A stretch of DNA of 64,000 nucleotides from an uncultured Litoreibacter sp. (GCA_947493265.1 CANLQL010000002.1:124001-188000), one strand, 5' to 3'; shown: positions 19,672-28,081, counted from the first letter of the stretch. The notes: generated by a model not told the origin, from the sequence alone. Made by a program: numbers and translations.

Positions 19672-20008
19672 TTGGAAGCTCCTTCATTAAGTTCAGGACC
19701 CCAAGCCAGGTTGCGATGCTGCAAATCAGCGCCGCAACCCCGAGGGGAAGTTTGTACGGGGAGAGTGGGGAAAGCCACTGTCCCAATCGTGATTTTCGGG
19801 CCACCAAAACGGTTGCCGCGACAAGGCCGGGGATCAACAGACCCAGGCCGTAGGTTCCTGCCATCAGCAACATGCCAAAGGCGCACCAAGCGGTGAACAT
19901 TGTGCCCGCCGATCCAAATTTGTCGGCGACACGGTGATCATTCACATACAGAAGCGATAAGGCCGCTGCGCAAAACACCATTCCGATCAGAAATCCCCAA
20001 AGGATCAT
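19664..20008 (-). CDS. Small membrane protein of the fad operon
   Basis: A 114-residue hydrophobic protein with about four membrane-spanning stretches: ILWGFLIGMVFCAAALSLLYV, AGTMFTAWCAFGMLLMAGTYGLGLLIPGLVAATVLVA (probably two), and LGVAALICSIATWLGVLNLM. I recognise no family. It overlaps gst by four bases (ATGA) and fadA by eight, so it belongs to the beta-oxidation operon by position. Fatty acid uptake or membrane tethering is conceivable, but nothing in the sequence shows it. Confidence 0.75.
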   Translation of the reverse strand: MILWGFLIGMVFCAAALSLLYVNDHRVADKFGSAGTMFTAWCAFGMLLMAGTYGLGLLIPGLVAATVLVARKSRLGQWLSPLSPYKLPLGVAALICSIATWLGVLNLMKELPNG

Positions 20009-20631
20009 CCGGCAAGCCCGCGCTGCATCAGATCATAAGGGTGTTTCCAGCCGGGCTGTTGCGAAATGCGCGTGAGCCAGGCGTCGATATTCTTGTGTTC
20101 TTTCCGCTCAAACCCAAAGGGCTCGTCAAAGAACAGATATCCGCAACAGGCGATGTCCGCGATGGTGATGTGATCCCCAACAAGCCAATCACGGCCCTCC
20201 AAAGCGCCATCAAGCACGGGATAGGCAGCGGCCAGACGACCTTGTAGAAACTTGATGGCCTCCTGGGGACGTTTTTCCTCTGGCAGAAAGTTCAGCAAAA
20301 AGCGGGTGACGCCAGCTTGAGATGACATTTTGTGGTTGTCCCACAAGACCCAGCGCAGAACTTCGTATTTGTCTTCTGGGGCACCGCCCAGCTTGCCGGT
20401 CTGATCGGCCACATATTGCTGAATTGCGCCCGATTGCGTGAGTGTCAGATCACCGTCAACCAGGACCGGCACTTCCCCCATTGGGTTGATCTGCCGAAAC
20501 GTGTCGCTGCGGGCCTCGCCATTGAAAAAATCAACAAAAACTGGGTCCCAATCTGCGCCTGCCAATGTCAGCGTCAAAGCCGCTTTGTAGGCGTTTCCGG
20601 ATTCACCAAAACAGTAAAGTTTCATGGACAT
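20005..20631 (-). CDS. Glutathione S-transferase
   Basis: A 208-residue protein with the N-terminal thioredoxin-like domain (MKLYCFGESGNAYKAALTLTLAG; the cis-proline stretch INPMGEVPVLVDGD and SGAIQQYVAD) and the all-helical C-terminal domain with the capping motif LVGDHITIADIACCGYLFF. It conjugates or otherwise handles electrophiles with glutathione. It is first in the operon with fadA and fadJ, suggesting protection against, or handling of, reactive acyl-CoA intermediates (inference). Upstream lies an inverted pair of the dispersed repeat. Confidence 0.88.
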   Translation of the reverse strand: MSMKLYCFGESGNAYKAALTLTLAGADWDPVFVDFFNGEARSDTFRQINPMGEVPVLVDGDLTLTQSGAIQQYVADQTGKLGGAPEDKYEVLRWVLWDNHKMSSQAGVTRFLLNFLPEEKRPQEAIKFLQGRLAAAYPVLDGALEGRDWLVGDHITIADIACCGYLFFDEPFGFERKEHKNIDAWLTRISQQPGWKHPYDLMQRGLAG

Positions 20632-20664
20632 GTCAGACGGCCTTTCGTGAGGAGGGGGTGGGAA

Positions 20665-20689
20665 TTGAGTATTTTTGGCAAGAAGAAGC
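20665..20689 (+). repeat. Dispersed AAGAAGAAG element, copy A (inverted pair, left arm)
   Basis: Contains GAGTATTTTTGGCAAGAAG and continues AAGC; 25 bases are exactly repeated in inverted orientation at 20841-20865. It lies in the 261-bp gap between gst and the small RHH-like gene. See the findings for the other copies. Confidence 0.8.
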
Positions 20690-20840
20690 CAAGTAACGTT
20701 GGATTAACCGACTCAGAGCAATCTCTTTCCTACGGTACAGGCTGGAGAGCCGATGGCCGTGCAAGGAGAAGTTGCTCGGCTTTGCCCCATGGGCCCGGGT
20801 CCGCGCAGGGCTGAGCGCTTCGACTTTGGTCTTCGTTTTC

Positions 20841-20865
20841 GCTTCTTCTTGCCAAAAATACTCAA
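20841..20865 (-). repeat. Dispersed AAGAAGAAG element, copy B (inverted pair, right arm)
   Basis: Exact reverse complement of 20665-20689, 151 bases downstream, ending 27 bases before the stop of the small RHH-like gene. The arms could form a long 25-bp stem in RNA read in either direction. Confidence 0.8.
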
Positions 20866-20892
20866 ATCCCGAATTTTCAACTCTTGAGCCGT

Positions 20893-21105
20893 TCATTTCT
20901 TGCGCGCCTCCAGTTCTGAATTGAACAGGCGGAGACGGTGGGTCAGGTTGTCTTCATCCATGACGGAGCCGAAGTTTTCGAACAAAAATGACAAGGCCTC
21001 ACCTTCGTCCAGACCGGCCTCGGCGCTGAACTTTTTCAGCTTTCGCCAGGCGTCTTCCGTCATCGCGAGGTTCACACGGCGTGTCAGTTTCAAACGTCTT
21101 GGCAT
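20893..21105 (-). CDS. Small RHH-like protein
   Basis: A 70-residue basic protein: MPRRLKLTRRVNLAMTEDAWRKLKKFSAEAGLDEGEALSFLFENFG and an acidic-to-basic tail. A short strand (RRVNLAM) followed by two helices separated by GLDEGEA fits the ribbon-helix-helix DNA-binding fold, although the family assignment is by eye. Helical periodicity and a complete start and stop argue for a real gene. It sits 50 bp past the acyl-CoA dehydrogenase gene on the same strand, so it may be co-transcribed with it. No target is known. Confidence 0.6.
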   Translation of the reverse strand: MPRRLKLTRRVNLAMTEDAWRKLKKFSAEAGLDEGEALSFLFENFGSVMDEDNLTHRLRLFNSELEARKK

Positions 21106-21155
21106 CAGGCCCCCTTGGAATAGACCGGCCCCGGTTAACGAGGCCAGTCTTGAGC

Positions 21156-22934
21156 TTAGAAGTTTGCGGCTTGAAGTGCCATCACAGGTTCGGCGCCTGA
21201 TTGGATGCGCGCCAGATGCATGCCAGTGGCCGGCAATTGGCGGGACATGTAGAATTTCCCTGTCGCGATCTTGGTCTCGTAGAATGCGGTGTCAGACGCT
21301 CCTGCGGCCAAGGCATCTTGTGCAGCCTTGCCCATTTTTGCCCACATCAGACCCAGGCAGACATGACCAAACATTGTCATGAAATCATAAGATCCGGCCA
21401 AGGCGTTATTCGGGTTTTTCATCCCCTCGGCCATGAAATACATGCCTGCAGCCTGCAGGTCCTTTGATGCGGCTTTCAGAGGGGCCAAGAAGGCTTTTTC
21501 ATAGTCTTCATCGCCGCCATTTTCCTGAATGAAGGTTTTGACCATGTCAAAGAAGCCCATAACGTGCTTGCCGCCATCTTGCGCCAGCTTGCGGCCGACC
21601 AGATCAAGTGCCTGCACGCCGTTTGCGCCTTCATAGATCATGGCAATCCGGGCATCGCGGGCAAATTGGGACATGCCCCATTCCTCGATATAGCCGTGGC
21701 CGCCATAGACCTGTTGCGCGTTGGTGGCGTATTCAAAACCTTTGTCAGTGTTGAAGCCTTTGATCACTGGCGTCAGCAGAGAGATTAGGCCATCGGCGTC
21801 TTTGTCACCAGCCTTGTGCGCCCGGTCGATCAGGTGCGCGCCCCAAACGGTGAAGGCACGCGCGCCTTCAACGAAACTCTTTTGTTCCATGAGGTTACGG
21901 CGAATGTCTGGATGCACGATCAGCGGATCAGCCGGGCCATCCGGGTTCTTTGCGCCGGTGACGTCGCGGCCTTGCAGGCGGTCATTGGCATAGTCCAAAG
22001 CGTTCTGATAGGCGACATCAGCCTGGGCGTAGCCTTGCAGACCCACGGCCAGACGCGCTTCGTTCATCATTGTGAACATCGCACGCATGCCTTTGTGTTC
22101 TTCGCCCAGCAGATAGCCGGTCGCACCGTCGTAGTTCATCACACAGGTGGAGTTGCCGTGAATGCCCATCTTTTCTTCGATCTTGCCGACGGAAACCGCG
22201 TTGCGTGCGCCCACTGAGCCGTCTTCGTTTGGCATGAATTTCGGCACGATAAACAGCGACACACCTTTGATGCCTTCCGGCGCGCCGGTGATCTTGGCCA
22301 AAACCAGGTGGATGATGTTGTCGGACATGTCGTGTTCGCCAGCCGAGATGAAAATCTTCTGGCCGGTGATCTTGAAGCTGCCGTCATCCTTCGGCTCCGC
22401 CTTGGTGCGCATCATGCCCAGATCGGTGCCCGCATGGGGTTCGGTCAGGTTCATGGTGCCTGTCCAGTCGCCGGAGATCATCTTCGGCAGATAGGTGGCT
22501 TTCTGGTCGTCCGTTGCATGGACATTGATGGCCGAGACCGCGCCGTGGGTCAGGCCGGAATACATTTGAAACGCCATGTTGGAGGCGGAGAAGAACTCGC
22601 CCACGGCTGTGTGCAACACGTAGGGAATGCCCTGGCCGCCATATTCCGGATCGCAATCCAGACCGGGCCAGCCGCCTTCGCAGACCTGCTTGTAAGCTTC
22701 TTTGAAGCCCGCCGGTGTCCTCACAACACCGTTTTCCAGCACGCAACCTTCCGTATCACCCACCACATTGAGGGGATGCAGAACTTCCGAGGCAATCTTG
22801 CCAGCCTCTTCCAAAATCGCAGAGGTAAAATCCGCGTCGAGCTCGTCGTAGCCGGGCACATCCTGCTCGGTGATTTTTAGCACGTCATGCAATACAAATT
22901 GCATGTCTTTGGTCGGGGCTGTGTAGCGTGTCAT
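21156..22934 (-). CDS. Acyl-CoA dehydrogenase (FadE/DmdC-type)
   Basis: FAD enzyme for the first oxidation of an acyl-CoA. The 592-residue length is that of the long C-terminally extended branch that includes the methylmercaptopropionyl-CoA dehydrogenase DmdC. Seen: the FAD/substrate loop [13 protein letters not shown] near 163-175, [23 protein letters not shown] near 405-430, and the probable catalytic base E435 in YEGANGVQ. An ACGGAGAC ribosome-binding site precedes the ATG. It follows a MerR gene by 29 bp on the same strand and probably shares its promoter. DMSP-derived and straight-chain acyl-CoA are both possible substrates; sequence alone does not separate them. Confidence 0.9.
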   Translation of the reverse strand: MTRYTAPTKDMQFVLHDVLKITEQDVPGYDELDADFTSAILEEAGKIASEVLHPLNVVGDTEGCVLENGVVRTPAGFKEAYKQVCEGGWPGLDCDPEYGGQGIPYVLHTAVGEFFSASNMAFQMYSGLTHGAVSAINVHATDDQKATYLPKMISGDWTGTMNLTEPHAGTDLGMMRTKAEPKDDGSFKITGQKIFISAGEHDMSDNIIHLVLAKITGAPEGIKGVSLFIVPKFMPNEDGSVGARNAVSVGKIEEKMGIHGNSTCVMNYDGATGYLLGEEHKGMRAMFTMMNEARLAVGLQGYAQADVAYQNALDYANDRLQGRDVTGAKNPDGPADPLIVHPDIRRNLMEQKSFVEGARAFTVWGAHLIDRAHKAGDKDADGLISLLTPVIKGFNTDKGFEYATNAQQVYGGHGYIEEWGMSQFARDARIAMIYEGANGVQALDLVGRKLAQDGGKHVMGFFDMVKTFIQENGGDEDYEKAFLAPLKAASKDLQAAGMYFMAEGMKNPNNALAGSYDFMTMFGHVCLGLMWAKMGKAAQDALAAGASDTAFYETKIATGKFYMSRQLPATGMHLARIQSGAEPVMALQAANF

Positions 22935-22963
22935 CGTCGTCTCCGTTTGGTGCGGGGCTTGGG

Positions 22964-23362
22964 TTAGCCCGCTTTGGCTTGGGATTGCATGGAGGCCAGC
23001 ATCTTCTCGCCCCAGCGCAATTGTGCTTTCAGATCCTCAATCGTCTCGGTCAATTCCTGACGCTGCTTTTCCATGTCCTCGAGACGCTCGCGGGCGATCT
23101 CGTAGGTGCGGACCAATTGGGTCTCTTGTTGGTCGCCGACATAGTACAGGTCCAGAAGCTGGCGAATTTCTTCCAGCGAGAAGCCAAAGCGTTTGCCGCG
23201 CAGGATCAGTTTCAGGCGTGCCCGGTCGCGATGCGTGAACAGGCGCTTCTGGCCTTCACGGATCGGGAACAACAGTTCCTTGGCTTCATAGAAGCGCAAT
23301 GTCCTTGGGGTCACCCCAAACGCATCACACATCTCGCGTATCGTCATAATGTCCTCGGTCAT
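22964..23362 (-). CDS. MerR-family regulator (LiuR-like) upstream of acyl-CoA dehydrogenase
   Basis: A 132-residue regulator. The N-terminal winged helix ([48 protein letters not shown]) spans about 6-55; then comes [19 protein letters not shown] and a C-terminal coiled coil (about 90-125, [27 protein letters not shown]). The resemblance is to MerR proteins such as LiuR that control branched-chain amino acid and fatty acid degradation. No cysteine metal site is evident in the coiled-coil tail. It heads an operon with the acyl-CoA dehydrogenase, and dyads upstream are likely its own operators. Confidence 0.88.
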   Translation of the reverse strand: MTEDIMTIREMCDAFGVTPRTLRFYEAKELLFPIREGQKRLFTHRDRARLKLILRGKRFGFSLEEIRQLLDLYYVGDQQETQLVRTYEIARERLEDMEKQRQELTETIEDLKAQLRWGEKMLASMQSQAKAG

Positions 23363-23428
23363 TTCAAATTCCTCTGCTGTGTTCGGTGCAGCGGAATTGC
23401 GGATCGTGAGGGCATCTTACAAGACATC

Positions 23429-23453
23429 TTGACGTTTACGTAAATGTAACGTC
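23429..23453. promoter_or_regulatory. Candidate MerR/LiuR operator 1
   Basis: The interval starts TTGACGTTTACGTAAATG and ends GTAACGTC. Its arms GACGTTTAC and GTAACGTC form an imperfect dyad, and a further CGTCAA follows at 23455. It lies 67-91 bp upstream of the MerR gene start, where autoregulation would act. Confidence 0.55.
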
Positions 23454-23467
23454 GCGTCAAATCCAGC

Positions 23468-23481
23468 TTGACGTAATGTCA
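23468..23481. promoter_or_regulatory. Candidate MerR/LiuR operator 2
   Basis: TTGACGTAATGTCA is a 14-bp imperfect dyad sharing the TTGACGT half with operator 1, 14 bp further upstream of the MerR gene. It could serve the same regulator or the neighbouring MerR paralog. Confidence 0.4.
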
Positions 23482-23565
23482 GGCAAGGTAAAGCAATATT
23501 CTGCGCAATTTTATTATTTTTGGCCCCTGTTCAGATATGACAAAAGTCGAAAACTTTTCCCCGTA

Positions 23566-23583
23566 ACCCTTAAAAATAAGGGT
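23566..23583. terminator. Short hairpin after second MerR gene
   Basis: ACCCTTA-AAAA-TAAGGGT forms a 7-bp stem 32 bp past the stop of the minus-strand MerR gene at 23615-23983. There is no strong T-run, so termination strength is doubtful. Confidence 0.4.
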
Positions 23584-23614
23584 GTTCCAGTTTCATGAAA
23601 ACCGAAGCTTTGGG

Positions 23615-23983
23615 TTAAAGACCTTTTGCAACCTGATCGCGCAGGGCTTGCAGTTCGGCGATGGACTCTTCGATTTGTGAACGTCTGTTATCCAGCTCGG
23701 CCAGCTGTGCGTCGGCCAATTCGATCCAGGCTTCCATTTGGGTGCGGTTTTCGGGGTCCTGATCATAGAGCTCCAGCCACTGCCGGATATCTTCCAGCGA
23801 GAAGCCAAATTTGCGGCCGCGCATGATCAGCTTCATGCGCGCCACGTCGCGCGGCAGGTAGAATCGGGACCGACCTTCCCGTTCGGGTTGCAGCAATTCG
23901 ATATATTCGTAGTAGCGCAGGGTGCGCGGGGTCACGTCAAAACGTGTGCACATCTCTTTGAAGGTCAGGCGGGCGTCAGCCAT
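23615..23983 (-). CDS. Second MerR-family regulator
   Basis: A 122-residue paralog of the preceding regulator: LTFKEMCTRFDVTPRTLRYYEYIELLQPEREGRSRFYLPRDVARMKLIMRGRKFGFSLEDIRQWLELYDQDPENRTQ, then a C-terminal helix (ELADAQLAELDNRRSQIEESIAEL). The two proteins are alike through the DNA-binding region and the following helix, so their operators may overlap. It is transcribed toward the first MerR gene from a 162-bp gap shared with the divergent thioesterase operon, which contains a TTGTCA/TGACAA dyad. Confidence 0.87.
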   Translation of the reverse strand: MADARLTFKEMCTRFDVTPRTLRYYEYIELLQPEREGRSRFYLPRDVARMKLIMRGRKFGFSLEDIRQWLELYDQDPENRTQMEAWIELADAQLAELDNRRSQIEESIAELQALRDQVAKGL

Positions 23984-24005
23984 AGGGTTTGCGCTTTCAG
24001 GCTAT

Positions 24006-24030
24006 TTGTCAGGCAATTTGATTGTGACAA
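24006..24030. promoter_or_regulatory. Dyad in the MerR / thioesterase divergent promoter
   Basis: TTGTCA and TGACAA form an inverted repeat separated by 13 bases, 23 bp upstream of the second MerR gene. Spacing and position fit autoregulation; the half-site TGTCA recurs in the candidate operator at 23468. Confidence 0.45.
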
Positions 24031-24145
24031 TAATACCGATCCTGCGCGGTGGTCCAAGAAATTTCCTGAACTTGTTCATGAGCGGCTTTCGCTTGCGGGG
24101 GCCGAGGGGAGGGTGAATAAAGAACGCGTACATGAAGGAGATCGC

Positions 24146-24619
24146 ATGTCCAAGCCAGCGACACCAAAGCCAGCGACATCAAAACCAGACCGCACCAAGC
24201 TAGCCCGCCAGTTCATCGAAGCGTTGCCGCACTCGCGCGCCTTGGCGATGCATCTGGAAAGTCTGGGGGATGGTGAGGCGTCGATTTCGATGCCCTATGA
24301 CCCGCGCATGATCGGCGACCCGGAGACCGGCGTCATTCATGGGGGTGCTGTGTCTGCGTTGATGGATACGTGCGGAGGGGCCGCCGTGATGAGCCATCCT
24401 GACGCGCTGGGCACCGCAACGATTGATCTGCGCATCGACTATATGCGCGCGGCCACACCGGGGCAGACGATCCGGGCCAAGGCGACCTGTTATCATGTGA
24501 CTCGCGAAGTGGCCTTTGTGCGGGCCGAGGCCGTGGATGATGACGGCGAAAACCCTGTGGCCTGCGCGACAGGGGCGTTCACGTTTCAACGCGCCAAGAA
24601 GACGGAGGGTGCGACATGA
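24146..24619 (+). CDS. PaaI-family hot-dog thioesterase 1
   Basis: Hydrolyses an acyl- or aryl-CoA. The 157-residue protein has the hot-dog signature HGGAVSALMDTCGGAAV (His-Gly-Gly, then the helix carrying an acidic residue), followed by TIDLRIDYMRAATPGQTIRAKATC. Its N-terminus has a short TPKPATSKP repeat, probably a disordered leader. I chose the ATG at 24146, which follows AAGGAG; the longer open frame has no support. It overlaps the next thioesterase by four bases (ATGA). It diverges from a MerR gene associated with fatty acid breakdown. Confidence 0.88.
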   Translation: MSKPATPKPATSKPDRTKLARQFIEALPHSRALAMHLESLGDGEASISMPYDPRMIGDPETGVIHGGAVSALMDTCGGAAVMSHPDALGTATIDLRIDYMRAATPGQTIRAKATCYHVTREVAFVRAEAVDDDGENPVACATGAFTFQRAKKTEGAT

Positions 24620-25125
24620 AGCGTCCTGAACCTGTCCAGGTGATCAAGTCGCGCCGGGATGCGGCGCTGACGCAATTGGTGACCTCTGTTCCTTATATTC
24701 AGTTTCTGGGGATCACGTTTGACCGCCGCGGCGACGAGCTGACGGCCGTTTTGCCATTTCGCGACGACCTGATCGGCAATCCGATCCTACCCGCGCTGCA
24801 TGGCGGTGCCATCGCGGCATTTCTAGAGGTCACGGCTGTGATCGGGCTAAGTTGGGCGGCGCAGTGGAACGATCTGGAAGACGGGACGCTGGACACGGAT
24901 GCCGCGCGCCCGAAGCTGCCCAAGACAATTGACTTCACTGTGGATTATTTGCGGTCCGGCCTGCCGCGGGATGCGTATGCGCGTGCGCGGGTGAACCGGT
25001 CGGGACGGCGCTATGCCTCTGTGCATGTGGAGGCGTGGCAAGACAATCGCGCGCGGCTCTTTGCGCAGGCCACCGGGCATTTTCTGATGCCGCCAGCTGT
25101 CCAAGTGTCAGATGGCAAAGGCTAG
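24616..25125 (+). CDS. PaaI-family hot-dog thioesterase 2
   Basis: A 169-residue paralogous thioesterase: PALHGGAIAAFLEVTAVIGLSWA gives the hot-dog active-site helix, with Glu (FLEVTA) where its neighbour has Asp (LMDTCG). KTIDFTVDYLRSGLPRDAYARARV follows. The pair is translationally coupled (ATGA), and adjacency suggests a heteromer or divided acyl-CoA specificity (inference). The stop codon is immediately followed by the ATG of the MATE transporter. Confidence 0.87.
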   Translation: MKRPEPVQVIKSRRDAALTQLVTSVPYIQFLGITFDRRGDELTAVLPFRDDLIGNPILPALHGGAIAAFLEVTAVIGLSWAAQWNDLEDGTLDTDAARPKLPKTIDFTVDYLRSGLPRDAYARARVNRSGRRYASVHVEAWQDNRARLFAQATGHFLMPPAVQVSDGKG

Positions 25126-26472
25126 ATGACCGCGACCGAACAATCGTCGCAAAGGCCGATCAGCCACAAACGTGTGCTGACGATTGCGGCCCCGATTGTG
25201 CTGTCCAATGCCACAGTCCCGATTTTGGGGGCGGTTGATACAGGCGTGGTTGGCCAGCTTGGTGAAGCGGCCCCGATTGGGGCTGTCGGCATCGGGGCGA
25301 TTGTTCTGGCGTCGATCTACTGGATATTCGGATTCCTGCGTATGGGCACCGCTGGCCTGACCGCGCAAGCCCACGGGGCCGGGCAAACCGGGGAGGTGTC
25401 CGCGATGCTGACCCGCGCGGTTCTGATCGGGTTCGGGGCAGGGATTACGATGATCGCGCTGCAGGTTCCGATCTTCTGGGCGGCTTTCGCCTTGGCCCCG
25501 GCCAGCACCGAGGTCGAAACGCTGGCGCGTGACTACATGGAGATTCGCATCTTCTCCGCCCCGGCGGCGATTGGCATTTATGCGATCACTGGCTGGTTGG
25601 TGGCGCTGGAGCGCACCCGCGGCGTGTTCGTGATCCAATTGTGGATGAACGGGCTCAATATCGTGCTCGACCTTATTTTCGTGTTGCAGCTTGGCTGGGG
25701 TGTCGAAGGCGTTGCCATTGCGACCTTCATCGCAGAATGGAGCGGTCTGGCACTGGGCATCTACCTGTGCCGCGATGCGTTTGACACGCCCGCATGGAAG
25801 GATTGGTCGCGGATCTTTGACCGGGCGCGGTTGGTCCGGCTGGCCTCGGTCAATGGCGACATTCTGATCCGGTCAGTGCTTTTGCAAATCTCCTTCACGT
25901 CGTTTCTGTTTTTCGGGGCGAGGTTTGGGGACGTGACCTTGGCGGCCAATCAGGTCCTGTTGCAATTTCTGTTCGTGACCTCCTACGCGATGGACGGCTT
26001 CGCCTTTGCCGCCGAAGCACTGGTGGGGCAGGCTTTGGGGGCGCGCGACCGCGCGCGGCTCAGGCGGTCGGCGATCCTGACCACGTTCTGGGCAGGTGTC
26101 GTGGGTGCGTTTCTCGCAATGATGTTCCTGATCTTCGGGGGCATGATCATCGACATCATGACCACCGCGCCAGCGGTTCAGGCGGAAGCCCGGACCTACC
26201 TGATCTACATGATCATCGGGCCGTTTGTGGGCGTTGCGGCCTGGATGTTTGACGGCATCTATATTGGGGCCACGCGCACCCGCGATATGCGCAACATGAT
26301 GGCCCTGTCATTTGTGGTCTATTGCCTGTGCCTTGCTGCGCTGATGCCAGCGCTGGGCAATCACGGTCTCTGGCTTAGCCTGCTGATCATGTTCGTGGTG
26401 CGTGGCATCACGTTGGGCTGGCGCTACCCCGCCTTGGAGGCCGTCGCCGACACCCCGCCCGAGCGGGGCTAG
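25126..26472 (+). CDS. MATE-family efflux transporter (DinF-like)
   Basis: A 448-residue inner-membrane antiporter with about twelve membrane helices, expelling organic cations or similar compounds with sodium or protons. Family hallmarks are the N-terminal APIVLSNATVPILGAVDTGVVGQLG and YWIFGFLRMGTAGLTAQAHGAG, typical of the DinF branch. It starts directly after the stop of the second thioesterase, with no gap, so it is probably the third gene of that operon. Its stop overlaps the stop of the convergent YedK-type gene. Confidence 0.92.
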   Translation: MTATEQSSQRPISHKRVLTIAAPIVLSNATVPILGAVDTGVVGQLGEAAPIGAVGIGAIVLASIYWIFGFLRMGTAGLTAQAHGAGQTGEVSAMLTRAVLIGFGAGITMIALQVPIFWAAFALAPASTEVETLARDYMEIRIFSAPAAIGIYAITGWLVALERTRGVFVIQLWMNGLNIVLDLIFVLQLGWGVEGVAIATFIAEWSGLALGIYLCRDAFDTPAWKDWSRIFDRARLVRLASVNGDILIRSVLLQISFTSFLFFGARFGDVTLAANQVLLQFLFVTSYAMDGFAFAAEALVGQALGARDRARLRRSAILTTFWAGVVGAFLAMMFLIFGGMIIDIMTTAPAVQAEARTYLIYMIIGPFVGVAAWMFDGIYIGATRTRDMRNMMALSFVVYCLCLAALMPALGNHGLWLSLLIMFVVRGITLGWRYPALEAVADTPPERG

Positions 26473-27131
26473 TCGTCAATCGGCTCAATCAATTCCGGGC
26501 CGGAAGCGCGGTTTGAATTGACCGCCGGGTCGACGCGGAAAAACGACAGTTGACCCTCTGGCGCTGCGTTCATCAGCAATGCGGCACCTATTCCTTCTTC
26601 GCCCAACCATTTGGCCCAGCTTTCCTCGGCCAAGGTGACGGGTTGGCGGTGGTGGATGGCTTGCATCTTTGCATTCGCAGCCGTTGTGACGATGGCGCAG
26701 GTTGTGTGCTGTTCGCCGTCGCGTTCCCAGTCCTGCCAGACGCCTGCAAAGACCAGCGGATCGGATTTGGGTGTGATGTACCAGGGCAGGCGATTGCCAT
26801 CATCATCCTTGGTCCATTCATAAAACCCTGTGGCTGGGATCAGACAGCGGCGTTCGCGCACGGCGGCCTTGAAGGCGGGCTTCTCGGCAATGGTTTCCGA
26901 GCGTGCATTGATCAAAAGCGGGCCGCCATTTGTGGCCTTGTACCAGTGGGGCAAAAACCCCCAGCGCATGGAGACCAGCTTGCGGTCGGTCCCGTCACTG
27001 ATCACCGTGGCCACCTGATTGGTCGGACAGACATTGTAATTCGGCGGCTCCGGCAAATTGTTGTCGGGGGCCGCGCGGAACAGCCGCGACAGCGCGTCAT
27101 TGGCCGAGGTCATTACGATGCGTCCACACAT
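26469..27131 (-). CDS. SOS response-associated peptidase (YedK/HMCES, SRAP)
   Basis: Forms a protective thiazolidine crosslink with abasic sites in single-stranded DNA. The 220-residue protein begins MCGR, which exposes Cys2 after Met removal. Other SRAP marks are present: the NARSET motif near 86, CLIPATGFYEWTK near 105 and HHRQPV near 165. I chose the start at 27131 because Cys2 must be N-terminal; the upstream extension in the open frame would bury it. Pairing with a MATE/DinF relative converging on it is only positional. Confidence 0.92.
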   Translation of the reverse strand: MCGRIVMTSANDALSRLFRAAPDNNLPEPPNYNVCPTNQVATVISDGTDRKLVSMRWGFLPHWYKATNGGPLLINARSETIAEKPAFKAAVRERRCLIPATGFYEWTKDDDGNRLPWYITPKSDPLVFAGVWQDWERDGEQHTTCAIVTTAANAKMQAIHHRQPVTLAEESWAKWLGEEGIGAALLMNAAPEGQLSFFRVDPAVNSNRASGPELIEPIDD

Positions 27132-27249
27132 GGTGGCCAGTCTAGGTCTCGCGTGCTGAACACACAACTTCACAGAGGCTTGCATAGCCAAATCGTCGTT
27201 TTCCACGGTAGGCTTTCTTCAAACCGGCGCAAACGGGAAGGAACAGACT

Positions 27250-27813
27250 ATGCGGACCCCAATTTTGGCAGTGGCTCTCTCGGCCTGTCTAGGCGCACCA
27301 GTGCTGGCGCAGACCGAACAACAGCCTCCCGCAGACAGCCTTCCCGGCCCGATTCTGGAAGAGCCGATGACACTGGCGCGGTTGGGCGACATCATCAGCA
27401 CCCTAGATCCAGAGGCGCAGTTTTCCGGCACATCCGTGCGGATGGTGATCGAAGATATCCCGGTTCTGATCGTGACCGACCCCACGGCGGACCGAATGCG
27501 CGCGATGGTGCCTATTCGCGGCACCCAAGACATGACCGCAGAGGAGCTTATGCGCGTCATGCAGGCGAATTTCGACACCGCGCTGGATGCCCGCTATGCG
27601 GTGGCCAATGACACGCTTTGGGCGGTGTTCATTCATCCCCTGCGCCCTTTGGAGAAGAACGAGTTTATCTCTGCCATTGGGCAGACGATCAACCTCGCCT
27701 CAACCTATGGCACGCTTTATACCGGCGGCGCGCTCAGCTTTGGGGGCGGTGACAGCGTGCCGCTGCAACGCCAGCTGATCGATAAATTGCTGAAAAAGGG
27801 TGAAGAGATCTAG
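27250..27813 (+). CDS. Secreted YbjN-like protein
   Basis: A 187-residue protein with a clean signal peptide (MRTPILAVALSACLGAPVLA, cleavage after ALA near residue 20). The mature part has the alternating pattern of the YbjN/type III chaperone-like fold (MTLARLGDIISTLDPEAQFSGTSVRMVIEDIPVLIV; AVFIHPLRPLEKNEFISAIGQTINLASTYG). Expected in the periplasm. The start follows GGAAGGAAC. No enzyme motif is seen and the function is unknown. It stands alone. Confidence 0.7.
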   Translation: MRTPILAVALSACLGAPVLAQTEQQPPADSLPGPILEEPMTLARLGDIISTLDPEAQFSGTSVRMVIEDIPVLIVTDPTADRMRAMVPIRGTQDMTAEELMRVMQANFDTALDARYAVANDTLWAVFIHPLRPLEKNEFISAIGQTINLASTYGTLYTGGALSFGGGDSVPLQRQLIDKLLKKGEEI

Positions 27814-28026
27814 GCGCACGCAGCCCTTACGTTTTGGCCAGCCCGGTGGGGTATTTTTCCCGTGACGTCACAATATTTTAAGGGATCAGGGTCTGGTTTC
27901 GGGGGTGGCACCCCAGGTTTCAGGCTCCTCCATGTCCCGCGCGAGACGGAGACGGAAGGCAACTTCCGGCTGGCTTTTCCCAGATGAATGGGCGGCGCCG
28001 CCTCTTTCCACCAACAGGTCCGAGAA

Positions 28027-28058
28027 ACGCAAAACGCCCCCGGGAAACCCCGAGGGCG
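28027..28058 (-). terminator. Intrinsic terminator of the 5'-nucleotidase gene
   Basis: A 10-position GC-rich stem (CGCCCCCGGG / CCCGAGGGCG with one mismatch, loop AAAC) is followed on the minus strand by TTTTGCGTTT, 24 bp past the gene's stop. Confidence 0.85.
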
Positions 28059-28081
28059 CTGAATTGGCGTTGTAAAAACGC

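Noticed and set aside
27841-27871. GGGTATTTTTCCC and GTGACGTCAC as another copy of the dispersed element or an operator
   Set aside because: The AAGAAGAAG half is absent, and a lone 10-bp palindrome in a 268-bp gap is not convincing.
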